Origin: Bradyrhizobium sediminis
Lineage (GTDB): Bacteria; Pseudomonadota; Alphaproteobacteria; Rhizobiales; Xanthobacteraceae
DNA length: 64,000 bases
Direction: 5' to 3'
Assembly (NCBI RefSeq): GCF_018736105.1
Contig: NZ_CP076135.1
Location: 4,276,001 to 4,340,000, forward strand
Positions 56,495 through 64,000 of the stretch are shown one piece after another; the first letter of the stretch is position 1; the number at the start of each line of letters is the position of its first letter. A model generated the notes under the pieces. The model was not told where the DNA came from. It was given only the letters and a program-made list of their open reading frames with translations, and did no database searches. The position numbers were made by a program, and so were the translations under genes.

Positions 56495-57103
56495 TCAGTA
56501 GACGAGGCCGGTGCCGGGCGGTTTTTCCAGCGCCGCGGCCAGCGACCGGTACTCGTCGCAGCCAGCGCCGCAGATCGCGGCGATCCGGCTCAGATGATAT
56601 TGCGCACTTTCGCGGTTGCCCTGCTCGATCTGCCAGAGGCCGTAATACTGCCAGGTCAGCACGTGGTTCGGGTCGGCTTTCAGCGCGCGCTCGTACCAGA
56701 CTTGCGAGAGCTTGTAGTCGCCGAGCTTGCGATAGGAATAGCCGATCAGGTTGGCGACGCCGGCGAAGTCGTCGTGGCCGAGCGCCTTCAGTTGCTCGAT
56801 GGCGCCGGCATAGTCGTGGCGATCGTAGATCGTCGCATGGGCCGCGCGGTACCCCTGAGCAAAGGCGGGGTTGTCGAACAGGGAGGACTGCCTGTCGGTC
56901 TTCTTCTTGCCCTTGTGGGTCGTGCCGGTGGCCTTGGTACCCGTCGAGGGCGGGGTCGTCGAAGGATAGGAAGAGCCATAGGGATCGCTGCCGCCACCGC
57001 CACCGCCTCCCCCGGCGGCCAACGCCGGGATGACCGGGGCAGCCGCGACCAGCGCCGTCAGAAACACAGCCAGTGTCACAAACCTTATCGCGGAGCTGAT
57101 CAT
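56495..57103 (-). CDS. Secreted TPR-repeat protein
   Basis: The product is 202 residues from ATG 57103, with AGGAGG upstream and a signal peptide (FVTLAVFLTALVAAAPVIPALAA). A Gly stretch and Thr/Pro/Ser-rich linker lead to three TPR-like repeats: YDRHDYAGAIEQLKALGHDDFAGVANLIGYSYRKLGDYKLSQVWYERALKADPNHVLTWQYYG. Such repeats bind other proteins. It would act in the periplasm. Partner is unknown. Confidence 0.83.
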   Translation of the reverse strand: MISSAIRFVTLAVFLTALVAAAPVIPALAAGGGGGGGGSDPYGSSYPSTTPPSTGTKATGTTHKGKKKTDRQSSLFDNPAFAQGYRAAHATIYDRHDYAGAIEQLKALGHDDFAGVANLIGYSYRKLGDYKLSQVWYERALKADPNHVLTWQYYGLWQIEQGNRESAQYHLSRIAAICGAGCDEYRSLAAALEKPPGTGLVY

Positions 57104-57204
57104 GCGAGCCTCCTGATGCTGCATTGTGAGCGATCCCTCCAGCCGGAGGTGTAAACCCCGCTTTGGCCGCGGCATTCCCCGGCAACTTCACTGCCGGAGA
57201 AGGA

Positions 57205-57218
57205 TTGCGCTGGATCAA
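57205..57218 (+). promoter_or_regulatory. FNR/FixK-type box upstream of feoAB
   Basis: TTGCGCTGGATCAA fits TTG(A/C)-N6-(T/G)CAA, the consensus for FixK2 in Bradyrhizobium. It lies between the divergent TPR gene and feoA, 150 bases before feoA. Low-oxygen induction of ferrous iron uptake makes biological sense. Confidence 0.6.
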
Positions 57219-57293
57219 TACGGGTCCGGCTTTCAGGCGTTTAAGGAGTTGATCCGAAGGTGCCGCAGTAGCCGGGAAGGTGCGCGAATTGCT

Positions 57294-57299
57294 TATAAT
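57294..57299 (+). promoter_or_regulatory. -10 element candidate before feoA
   Basis: TATAAT lies 69 bases before feoA and has no clear -35 partner. The FixK-type box is about 82 bases further upstream, which is not the usual -41.5 position for this -10, so the true start site is uncertain. Confidence 0.4.
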
Positions 57300-57368
57300 C
57301 GCTCTAAGGTGCCGCCGCATTTCGACCGCCAGCCTTGACCGGACCGCCGCCGCTTGGAAATAGAAGCC

Positions 57369-57656
57369 ATGACTCAACGGAACGGCGCGCGTCCGCACTC
57401 GGCCACTGGAATGCCCCTGGGGCTGGCCAGGCGCGGCTATTCGGGCATGATCCAGCAGCTCGCCGCCGGCGATTCCGGCTCGGCGCTGTCGGCCCATGAG
57501 CTGGAGAGCCGGCTGATCGAACTCGGCTTCGTCGAAGGCGCCAAGGTCGAGGTCCTGCACGAAGGCATCGTCGGCCGCGATCCGATCGCGGTTCGCGTCG
57601 AGAACGTCACGATCGCGGTGCGCCGGCGCGAGGCCATGGCCATTATTGTCGCCTGA
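57369..57656 (+). CDS. feoA: Ferrous iron transport protein A
   Basis: FeoA is a small SH3-like cytoplasmic partner of FeoB. The product is 95 residues from ATG 57369. The SH3-like core is ESRLIELGFVEGAKVEVLHEGIVGRDPIAVRVENVTIAVRRREAMAIIV. A long N terminus precedes it. The gap to feoB is 20 bases, so it is one operon. Confidence 0.92.
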   Translation: MTQRNGARPHSATGMPLGLARRGYSGMIQQLAAGDSGSALSAHELESRLIELGFVEGAKVEVLHEGIVGRDPIAVRVENVTIAVRRREAMAIIVA

Positions 57657-57676
57657 CGCGACCGGATCTCGAATTC

Positions 57677-59551
57677 ATGGAAGCTCCGCTGCTGCATCTG
57701 GCCCTGGTGGGCACGCCGAACAGCGGCAAGACCTCGTTGTTCAATGCGCTCACCGGCAGCCGCCAGAAGGTGGCGAACTATCCGGGCGTCACGGTCGAAC
57801 GCAAGCAAGGCTCGTTCGTCACGCCAACAGGCCGTCAGGTGTCGCTGGTCGATCTGCCCGGCACCTATTCGCTGCGCGGCCGCAGCCCCGATGAAGAGAT
57901 CACCCGCGACGTCGTGCTCGGCCGCACCGCCGGCGAGGCGCTGCCCGACCTCGTGCTCTGTGTGGCCGATTCCACCAATCTGCGGCTGACGATCCGCCTC
58001 GTGCTGGAGCTCAAGAGCACCGGCCGGCCGCTGATGCTGGTGCTCAACATGTTCGACATCGCCACCCGCCGCGGCGTCAGCGTGGACGTGCCGCGGCTGT
58101 CGGAGGCGCTCGGCATCCCGGTCGTGACCTCGATCGCCGTGCGCAAGGGCGGCACCGCCGAGCTGCTGCGCCGGACCGACGAGATCATCGCCGCGCAAAC
58201 GCCTCACCCGCTGCAGCCCAATCTCTGGCAGCCGCTCACAGTGGCGCAATTGCGCGCCACCCAGCGCGAGGCCGACCGCATCATCGCCGAAACCATCAGC
58301 CTGCCAGCGAGGCCCGACACCTGGACCGCGCGGATTGACGCCGTGGTGCTGCACCCGGCCGCGGGGCTTTTGATCCTGGCGCTGATCCTGTTCGTGATGT
58401 TCCAGGCGGTGTTCGCATGGGCGCAGCCGCTGATGGAACTCCTGAGCTCGGCTTTCGCAGCACTCGGACAACTGGTTCATGACACCCTGCCCGCCGGCCT
58501 GCTGCAGAGCTTCCTGCAGAACGGCGTGATCTCCGGCGTCGGCAGCGTCGTCGTGTTCCTGCCGCAGATCATCATCATCTTCCTGTTCATCCTGCTCCTG
58601 GAAGATTTCGGCTACATGGCGCGCGCGGCGTTCCTGATGGACCGCATCATGGGCGGCGCCGGCCTGCACGGCCGCGCCTTCATTCCGCTGCTGTCGAGCT
58701 TCGCCTGCGCGATCCCCGGCATCATGGCGACACGGGTGATCGACAACCGCCGCGACCGGCTGACCACCATCCTGATCGCACCGCTGATGACCTGTTCGGC
58801 GCGGATCCCGGTCTACACGCTGATCATCTCGGCCTTCATTCCGGCAAAGCAGATCTGGGGCTTTGTCAATCTGCAGGGGCTGGTGATGTTCGGCCTCTAC
58901 GCGGCCGGCATCTCCAGCGCGCTCGGCATGTCGTTCCTGATCAAGTTCTTCATGCTGCGCGACTACGCCCCGGCGCCGTTCATGCTGGAATTGCCCGACT
59001 ACAAGATGCCGCGCCCGCGCAGCATCGCGATCGGCATCTACACGCGGGCGAAGATGTTCCTGCAGCGCGCCGGCACCACGATCTTCTCGATGATGGTGCT
59101 GATCTGGTTCCTGGCGTCGTTCCCGCAGCCGCCGGCCGGCGCCGCCGATCCCGCCATCAACTACAGCCTTGCGGCCGTCATCGGCAAGGCGATCGAACCC
59201 CTGCTGGCCCCGGTCGGCTTCAACTGGCAGATCGCTGTCGCGCTGATCCCGGGCATGGCGGCGCGCGAGGTCGCGGTCGCAGCACTCGGCACCGTCTATG
59301 CCATCGAGGGCGGCAAGGAAGCCGCCGAGCAGATCGGCCAGTTGCTGGCGACGAAATGGAGTCTCGCCACCGCGCTGTCGCTGTTGGTCTGGTACATCTT
59401 CGCGCCGCAATGCGCCTCCACGCTGGCGGTGATCCGCCGCGAGACCGGAAGCTGGAAATGGATGGCGATCACCTTCGCCTATATGTTCGTGCTGGCCTAC
59501 GCGGCGAGTTTTGCGACCTACAACATCGCGGTCGCGCTCGGGGCCGGCTGA
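57677..59551 (+). CDS. feoB: Ferrous iron transporter FeoB
   Basis: FeoB takes up Fe2+ across the inner membrane. The 624-residue protein has an N-terminal G domain: G1 GTPNSGKTSLFNAL, G3 DLPGTYSLRG, G4 NMFD. About eight membrane segments follow, with the FeoB gate motifs and conserved FACAIPGIMATRVI and CSARIPVYTLII cysteine positions. It is shorter than the 770-residue E. coli protein, as in many alphaproteobacteria. Confidence 0.96.
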   Translation: MEAPLLHLALVGTPNSGKTSLFNALTGSRQKVANYPGVTVERKQGSFVTPTGRQVSLVDLPGTYSLRGRSPDEEITRDVVLGRTAGEALPDLVLCVADSTNLRLTIRLVLELKSTGRPLMLVLNMFDIATRRGVSVDVPRLSEALGIPVVTSIAVRKGGTAELLRRTDEIIAAQTPHPLQPNLWQPLTVAQLRATQREADRIIAETISLPARPDTWTARIDAVVLHPAAGLLILALILFVMFQAVFAWAQPLMELLSSAFAALGQLVHDTLPAGLLQSFLQNGVISGVGSVVVFLPQIIIIFLFILLLEDFGYMARAAFLMDRIMGGAGLHGRAFIPLLSSFACAIPGIMATRVIDNRRDRLTTILIAPLMTCSARIPVYTLIISAFIPAKQIWGFVNLQGLVMFGLYAAGISSALGMSFLIKFFMLRDYAPAPFMLELPDYKMPRPRSIAIGIYTRAKMFLQRAGTTIFSMMVLIWFLASFPQPPAGAADPAINYSLAAVIGKAIEPLLAPVGFNWQIAVALIPGMAAREVAVAALGTVYAIEGGKEAAEQIGQLLATKWSLATALSLLVWYIFAPQCASTLAVIRRETGSWKWMAITFAYMFVLAYAASFATYNIAVALGAG

Positions 59552-59586
59552 ACCTTGCGCATGGGCCTTCTGCCTTGCCGGAATTG

Positions 59587-60702
59587 CTAGTCCCCGAACA
59601 CCACGACGCCGCGCAGATTCCTGCCCGCCTCGAGGTCGGCATAGCCGCGGTTGATTTCGTCGAGACGATAGGTGCGCGTGATCAGTTCGCGCAGCTTCAA
59701 CTCGCCGCTGCGATACAGTGCCAGCAGCTCGGGGATCTGCAGGCGGGGACTGGCAAAGCCGTACACCGCGCCCATGATCGCCTTTTGCGTCACGAACAAT
59801 TCGAGCGGCGGAATCTTGATCTCGGTCACGGTGTCCGGCGTCAGCGCGGTCACCACGACGTTGCCGCCCCTGGCGGTGGCGCGGAACGCCGGCAGCAGGG
59901 TCGAGGGCGGATCGATGCAGACGAAGGCGTGATCGACGCCGATGCCGTCGGTCAGCTCATGCACCGCACGGATCAGGGCGTCGCCTTGCGCGTTGACGCC
60001 ATGGGTCGCACCGAACTCGCGCGCCCAGTCGAGCTTGGCCGGTACGATATCGGCGGCGATGATCCTGGCGGCGCCGCACAGCCGCGCGCCCTGAACCACG
60101 TTCATGCCGTCGCCGCCGCAGCCCACTACCAGCACGCTTTGGCCCGGCTGCACCCGCGCACGCTGCCGCGCGGCCCCGACGCCGGCCGGTACGCCGCAGG
60201 CGACCAGGCTGGCCAGATCGAACGGAATGTCCTTGCCGATCACGACGACGGAGGCCTGATCGACGACGGCACGCTCGGCAAAGGCGCCGATCATGCAGAA
60301 GGCGCCGACCTCCGCGCCGTCGCGGTCACGCCGGCGGTAGGTGCCGTCGAGTTGCGGCCCCTGCGTGATGCGCGCGCCCTCGGCGCACAGGTGATGCAGG
60401 CCGCGCCGGCACCAGTGGCATTTGCCGCAGCCGGGGATGAAGGTTAGAACGACGTGATCGCCGGAGCTGATGCCCGTGACCGCGCCGCCGACCTGTTCGA
60501 CGACGGCTGCGGCCTCATGGCCCAGCACCATCGGCTGCATGGCGACACGGCGCTCGCCGCGCATGACGTGATAGTCGGTGCGGCACAGGCCGACCGCGGC
60601 AATGCGCACGAGCACCTCGGTAGGCCCCGGCGGATCCAGCGCGATGCGCTCGATCGAGACGGGGGCGCCAACTTCACGGAAAACGGCCGCAAGCGAGTCC
60701 AT
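59587..60702 (-). CDS. Zinc-dependent alcohol dehydrogenase, class III-like
   Basis: The 371-residue protein has catalytic zinc ligands in VGLCRTDYHV, GHEAAAVVE and ACGVPAG, the four structural cysteines in CGKCHWCRRGLHHLC, and the Rossmann motif VVGCGGDGMNVVQGA. The length and insert after the zinc lobe match class III or NDMA-dependent type alcohol dehydrogenases acting on aldehydes or aromatic alcohols with NAD. The natural substrate is unknown. It is convergent with feoB. Confidence 0.92.
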   Translation of the reverse strand: MDSLAAVFREVGAPVSIERIALDPPGPTEVLVRIAAVGLCRTDYHVMRGERRVAMQPMVLGHEAAAVVEQVGGAVTGISSGDHVVLTFIPGCGKCHWCRRGLHHLCAEGARITQGPQLDGTYRRRDRDGAEVGAFCMIGAFAERAVVDQASVVVIGKDIPFDLASLVACGVPAGVGAARQRARVQPGQSVLVVGCGGDGMNVVQGARLCGAARIIAADIVPAKLDWAREFGATHGVNAQGDALIRAVHELTDGIGVDHAFVCIDPPSTLLPAFRATARGGNVVVTALTPDTVTEIKIPPLELFVTQKAIMGAVYGFASPRLQIPELLALYRSGELKLRELITRTYRLDEINRGYADLEAGRNLRGVVVFGD

Positions 60703-60792
60703 GATTCATGATGCATGATCGCGCCGGATTCGCAAACCACGTCCAACACGACGGCGGGCGAGCCGGGCTGCGCCCGACCGCAGCGCCCCAAA

Positions 60793-61023
60793 TCACCTGA
60801 AATATTCGGCGATGAGGTGGACGTCGGATGGCGGGGCGGACGTGCCATTGAGGCTCGCATCGATCACCCGCCGGCAGGCTGCGATAGCCGCCTCGTCACC
60901 GAGATCGTTCGCGGCTTCGAGAACGAGCCAGGCCATGTCCACCGAGGAGGCTTCGGGCTTCGGCTCGCTGGAGGCAACGCCGAAGCTCTTGCGCACGGAG
61001 GTTCCGAATGTGAATGCGTTCAT
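60793..61023 (-). CDS. Small conserved hypothetical protein
   Basis: This 76-residue frame has the ordered segment DMAWLVLEAANDLGDEAAIAACRRVIDASLNGTSAPPSDVHLIAEYFR, helical and acidic, after an unstructured Ser/Pro-rich start. It lies directly downstream of the DUF2336 gene on the same strand (36-base gap), so the two are likely co-transcribed. I recall similar short proteins in Bradyrhizobium. Function is unknown. Confidence 0.65.
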   Translation of the reverse strand: MNAFTFGTSVRKSFGVASSEPKPEASSVDMAWLVLEAANDLGDEAAIAACRRVIDASLNGTSAPPSDVHLIAEYFR

Positions 61024-61059
61024 TGCCGATGCTCCCGAGCCTGTTCTAGAGCGGTGATA

Positions 61060-62181
61060 TCATTGCACGACGGCGGCCTGCCGCTTCGGGCTGGCATAGG
61101 TGTCCCCGATGCTCTTGCGCGACTGATAGAATTCCAGAACGCTTCGGGACGTCTCGACATTGAGGCGGCCAAAATCGCTTTCCAGGTCTCTCAGGTCTTT
61201 CGCGGTGATGCGGTGATCTTTCGCACCGAGGAAAAGCAGGGACATCGTGGTCTCCCACGAAAAGTCGAGGGCCTTGGCGAGGATCAGCAGCGTTTCCCTG
61301 TTCCTGTCGTGCAAGGCGCGCTCGATCACGTCGCTCGGCAACGAACACAACAAGGACAGCCCAATCGTGACCTCCTCGAGCCTGTGGGACCTGGCGTAGA
61401 GGGAGATGCTCTTTTCATTCAGGTTGCCTTGGCGATGCTGCGTCGTCACCACCCGTTTTGCGACAAAATGGCCTCGCGATACCGGGCCGAACTTGGATTG
61501 CAGCTCGCCCGCAACATCGGTCACCGTGGACTGAATTTGGTCGACCATGTTGGGACGCTCGCGTTCGAGCCGCTTTCTCACGTCGTCCGTCGCCTTGGCG
61601 ATCAGCTGCTGGAAAAGATGCCTGGGAATGTCCTCGCGAAGGCCGAGCTGCTCGGCGAGAATGGAATCGCCTTCGGCCCGCTGAATCATGTGCAGGAAAC
61701 CGAAATCCGAGAAACGCGCGCCATTGTTGGTGGCGACCGAGATCACGACCTCGCTGTTGCCGCGGGTCACCAGCACGTCCGTCACCGCTTCCTCGAGCGT
61801 CTCCCGCTTCGAGATCGCGAGCATATGCGGCTGGCCTTTGGTGCAGACGTTGGCGACCAGGGCATAAGGCTCCAGCCGTTCGGACTCCTGCAGGATCGGA
61901 CCGGCGACGTCGATCGAATCGTCAAAGGCGAGTTTATGGATGATATTGACCGGGGCTTTCTCGAAGCGGGCCAGCCGCCTTGCGAGCTGGGCGCGGGCGG
62001 CGACTTCAATCTCGTCAGCGAGCCGTCCGATGACCTCGCCGAAGGTCCAGATCTCGTCCTCGCTGTAGCGGCCGGTGATCATCAGATCGGTCGTATGCCA
62101 CAACGCCCGCATGCGGCTTTCAGCCGTTCCCCGCGAAACCGCCTGGTCGAGATCCCTCAGGAAGGATTTTGCCCCGCTCAT
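61060..62181 (-). CDS. DUF2336 protein
   Basis: The 373-residue protein is nearly all helical. Repeats such as EIEVAARAQLARRLARFEKAPVNIIHKLAFDDSIDVAGPILQESERL are typical of DUF2336, a HEAT-like helical family restricted largely to alphaproteobacteria. It has no signal peptide or membrane segment and is probably a cytoplasmic scaffold. It is divergent from the MFS gene. Function is unknown. Confidence 0.88.
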   Translation of the reverse strand: MSGAKSFLRDLDQAVSRGTAESRMRALWHTTDLMITGRYSEDEIWTFGEVIGRLADEIEVAARAQLARRLARFEKAPVNIIHKLAFDDSIDVAGPILQESERLEPYALVANVCTKGQPHMLAISKRETLEEAVTDVLVTRGNSEVVISVATNNGARFSDFGFLHMIQRAEGDSILAEQLGLREDIPRHLFQQLIAKATDDVRKRLERERPNMVDQIQSTVTDVAGELQSKFGPVSRGHFVAKRVVTTQHRQGNLNEKSISLYARSHRLEEVTIGLSLLCSLPSDVIERALHDRNRETLLILAKALDFSWETTMSLLFLGAKDHRITAKDLRDLESDFGRLNVETSRSVLEFYQSRKSIGDTYASPKRQAAVVQ

Positions 62182-62458
62182 TTTTCTTAGACCTTAAGTC
62201 GCAACCCACGCGCGCAAACGGCATCTGCGCGGATTGGACCCTACGCTGCAAACGCGATTTTTCGGTAAAGTCGGCGGATAAGTATTATCTCTAAGAATTC
62301 GCTCAAATGCCGGTGAATTCGACCTTTTCGTCGTGTCCCGCGTCGTAACGTCGGCAGGCAAGTCCCCGAATCGGCGGCCGCGGCGGATACGAGGCCGGCG
62401 GCATCGGCCGGTTGACCCAACTCAAGACCGGCACGCAATGGTCTGCTAACCATTCCCG

Positions 62459-63676
62459 ATGAGTTCGAAAATCGGAAAAGTCCCGTCCGCGACCTGGCGC
62501 AACGTGCCTGCCAGCGTGTGGGCGCTCGGCTTCGTCTCCCTGCTGATGGACATCTCGTCCGAACTCATTCACAGCCTGCTGCCCATCTTTCTCGTGACCG
62601 CGGTCGGCGCCAGCGCGACCATCGTCGGTTTGATCGAGGGCGTCGCCGAAGCTACCGCATCGATCGCCAAGCTTTTCTCCGGCGCCCTTTCCGACCGCAT
62701 CGGCAAGCGCAAGCTGCTGGTCGGCATCGGCTACGGGCTGGCTGCGGTCACCAAGCCGGTGTTTCCGCTGGCGAGCACGGCCTGGGAGGTTCTGGCGGCG
62801 CGCTTCGTGGATCGGATCGGCAAGGGTATTCGCGGCGCGCCGCGCGACGCGCTGATCGCGGATGTGACGCCACCCGCGATCCGCGGCGCCGCCTACGGCA
62901 TCCGCCAGGCCCTCGATACGGTCGGGGCGTTCACGGGACCGCTGCTGGCGGTGGCCCTGATGGCGTTCTATGCCAACGACTTCCGCGCCGTGTTCTGGTG
63001 GGCGGCGGTACCCGCGGCGCTTGCCGTGCTCCTGATCGTCCTCGGCGTTCAGGAGCCGGACGGCGTCAAGGCCACGGCAAAGCGCGGCTGGCCGATCCAC
63101 AAGCAGGACCTCAAGCGTCTGTCGCCATCGTTCTGGATGGTCATTGCGATCTGCATGGTGTTCACGCTGGCGCGGTTCAGCGAAGCCTTTCTGGTGCTGA
63201 AGGCACAGGCCGAAGGCCTCGCACTGGCGCTGATCCCCTTGGTGCTGGTGTGGATGAATGTCGTCTATTCCCTGACGGCGACGCCGGCCGGCATTCTCTC
63301 CGACCGGGTAGGCCGGGTGAAATTGCTGCTATGCGGGCTCGGCGCGCTGTTGATCGCCGATCTGACGTTGGCCTTCGTTCCGGGACTTGTCGCGGTCTTC
63401 ATCGGCGTCGGTTTTTGGGGGCTGCATATGGGACTGTCCCAGGGCCTGCTATCGGCGCTCGTCGCCGATACCGCGCCTGAAGATCTCCGCGGCACCGCCT
63501 TCGGTCTGTTCAATCTCGTCGCCGGAGCGGCGCTGCTGGTCGCCAGCGTGCTTGCGGGCTGGCTCTGGCAAGCCTTCGGACCGACGGCAACGTTCGTGGC
63601 CGGCGCGGTGTTTTCGGCATTGGCGGCGCTGATCATGTCCGCCACCATGAGGACTGAAACGAAACCAGCCAGCTGA
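62459..63676 (+). CDS. MFS transporter
   Basis: The 405-residue protein has about twelve transmembrane helices. The N-half motif GALSDRIGKRKLL is the MFS loop 2-3 signature, and RFVDRIGKGIRGAPRDALIADVTPPAIRGAAYGIRQALDTVGAFTGP marks a subgroup of drug/H+ antiporter-like proteins. The substrate is unknown. The next gene starts in a TGATG overlap, so they are coupled. Confidence 0.92.
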   Translation: MSSKIGKVPSATWRNVPASVWALGFVSLLMDISSELIHSLLPIFLVTAVGASATIVGLIEGVAEATASIAKLFSGALSDRIGKRKLLVGIGYGLAAVTKPVFPLASTAWEVLAARFVDRIGKGIRGAPRDALIADVTPPAIRGAAYGIRQALDTVGAFTGPLLAVALMAFYANDFRAVFWWAAVPAALAVLLIVLGVQEPDGVKATAKRGWPIHKQDLKRLSPSFWMVIAICMVFTLARFSEAFLVLKAQAEGLALALIPLVLVWMNVVYSLTATPAGILSDRVGRVKLLLCGLGALLIADLTLAFVPGLVAVFIGVGFWGLHMGLSQGLLSALVADTAPEDLRGTAFGLFNLVAGAALLVASVLAGWLWQAFGPTATFVAGAVFSALAALIMSATMRTETKPAS

Positions 63677-64000
63677 TGTCTGTCGTGAGCGACCGGAGAA
63701 ATTCCGAGGGACGTGGCCAGATGCACAAAGACCTTCTGACGAAACTGGAGCAGCGCCTCGGACGGGTGCATGCGAAGCAGCGGCTGGGGATCGAGACCGA
63801 TCACGAGGCGCAAGTGTTCGGGCAGGGCCTGACCTTCTTTCACCTCGAGAACTGGTACTCGGTCCATTCGGTGATCCGGAACGCGCTCAGGCTGACCGGT
63901 CTCTACGGACGTGGCAGAAGAAATGCCGAACGCATCGTGCTCAGGCATAACGACGTCTGGTTCAAGGACCTGCCGCCGCAGTTCGATGGTTTCACCCTGC
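63676..64000 (+). CDS. Probable metallophosphoesterase, 5' part (3' end outside window)
   Basis: The frame opens at ATG 63676, overlapping the MFS stop by one base, and is open to the window edge (108 codons). A second in-frame ATG at 63721 (MHKDLLTKLEQRLGRVHAKQ) is a good alternative start. The visible part has NWYSVHSVIRNALRLTGLYGRGRRNAERI and VLRHNDVWFKDLPPQFDGFTL, the usual lead-in to a calcineurin-like phosphoesterase domain, whose DxH motif would come just after the edge. The call rests on that resemblance. Confidence 0.6.
   Translation, partial: MSVVSDRRNSEGRGQMHKDLLTKLEQRLGRVHAKQRLGIETDHEAQVFGQGLTFFHLENWYSVHSVIRNALRLTGLYGRGRRNAERIVLRHNDVWFKDLPPQFDGFTL

Overview
The window looks like a piece of chromosome from a GC-rich alphaproteobacterium of the Bradyrhizobium/Nitrobacteraceae type. 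The pointers are a circularly permuted two-piece tmRNA gene beside an alpha-type sspB, a BA14K-family protein, a DUF2336 protein, a DUF4169/ribbon-helix-helix gene pair, and several dispersed palindromic repeats whose spurious translations I recognise from Bradyrhizobium genomes. This is family recognition by eye; no search was run.

Layout. 1-1145: tail of a pyridine-nucleotide-disulphide oxidoreductase, a small secreted protein and tRNA-Lys(CTT). 1259-3892: a Spy/CpxP-like periplasmic protein with its terminator and a secreted caspase-fold protein. 4100-10934: a C4-dicarboxylate TRAP transporter (dctPQM) downstream of its sensor/regulator pair dctB-dctD. 11114-12903: leuA with a newly read leucine-rich leader peptide. 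13233-14350: two tiny ORFs and a long dispersed repeat. 14351-16041: PPK2-type polyphosphate kinase and a Nudix-like protein. 16051-21246: two ABC importers back to back, a NitT/TauT type (minus) and an osmoprotectant type with fused permease and binding protein (plus). 21366-25326: OmpA-like, Cys-rich repeat, LpxO-like hydroxylase and sulfatase-fold membrane enzyme, all minus strand. 25519-26931: a TetR regulator and a divergent membrane protein with clear operators between them. 26948-32153: an SDR, a repeat-rich secreted protein, BA14K and a chemoreceptor. 32472-33840: LysR and a divergent hotdog thioesterase.

33916-40188 is a branched-chain amino acid cluster on the minus strand, in transcription order leader peptide/attenuator, ilvI, a PLP threonine-dehydratase-like gene, ilvH, methyltransferase, LysE exporter, ilvC. 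With leuA at 11 kb, both branched-chain control points in the window carry a peptide leader rich in the cognate residues.

40451-48323 holds housekeeping genes: miaA, serB, an MNT nucleotidyltransferase with a truncated HEPN partner, a DegP-like protease followed upstream by a DUF2065 protein and hflKC, then folA-thyA. 48497-51677 is a tripartite tricarboxylate transporter (tctB-tctA-tctC). 52080-54600 holds the permuted ssrA, its adaptor gene sspB and fumC, so tagging and delivery of tagged proteins to ClpXP sit side by side. 54882-56415 is a tight DUF4169/RHH/lipocalin-like operon. 56495-59551 has a TPR protein and divergent feoAB with an FNR/FixK-type box. 59587-64000 has a zinc alcohol dehydrogenase, two stress-associated-looking proteins, an MFS transporter and the start of a probable phosphoesterase.

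I do not see a CRISPR array, prophage, intact insertion sequence or obvious defence island. The strongest less-obvious signals are the two leader-peptide attenuators, the ssrA-sspB pairing, the broken HEPN/MNT pair, the TetR operators, and a repeat element that supplies the stop codon of miaA.
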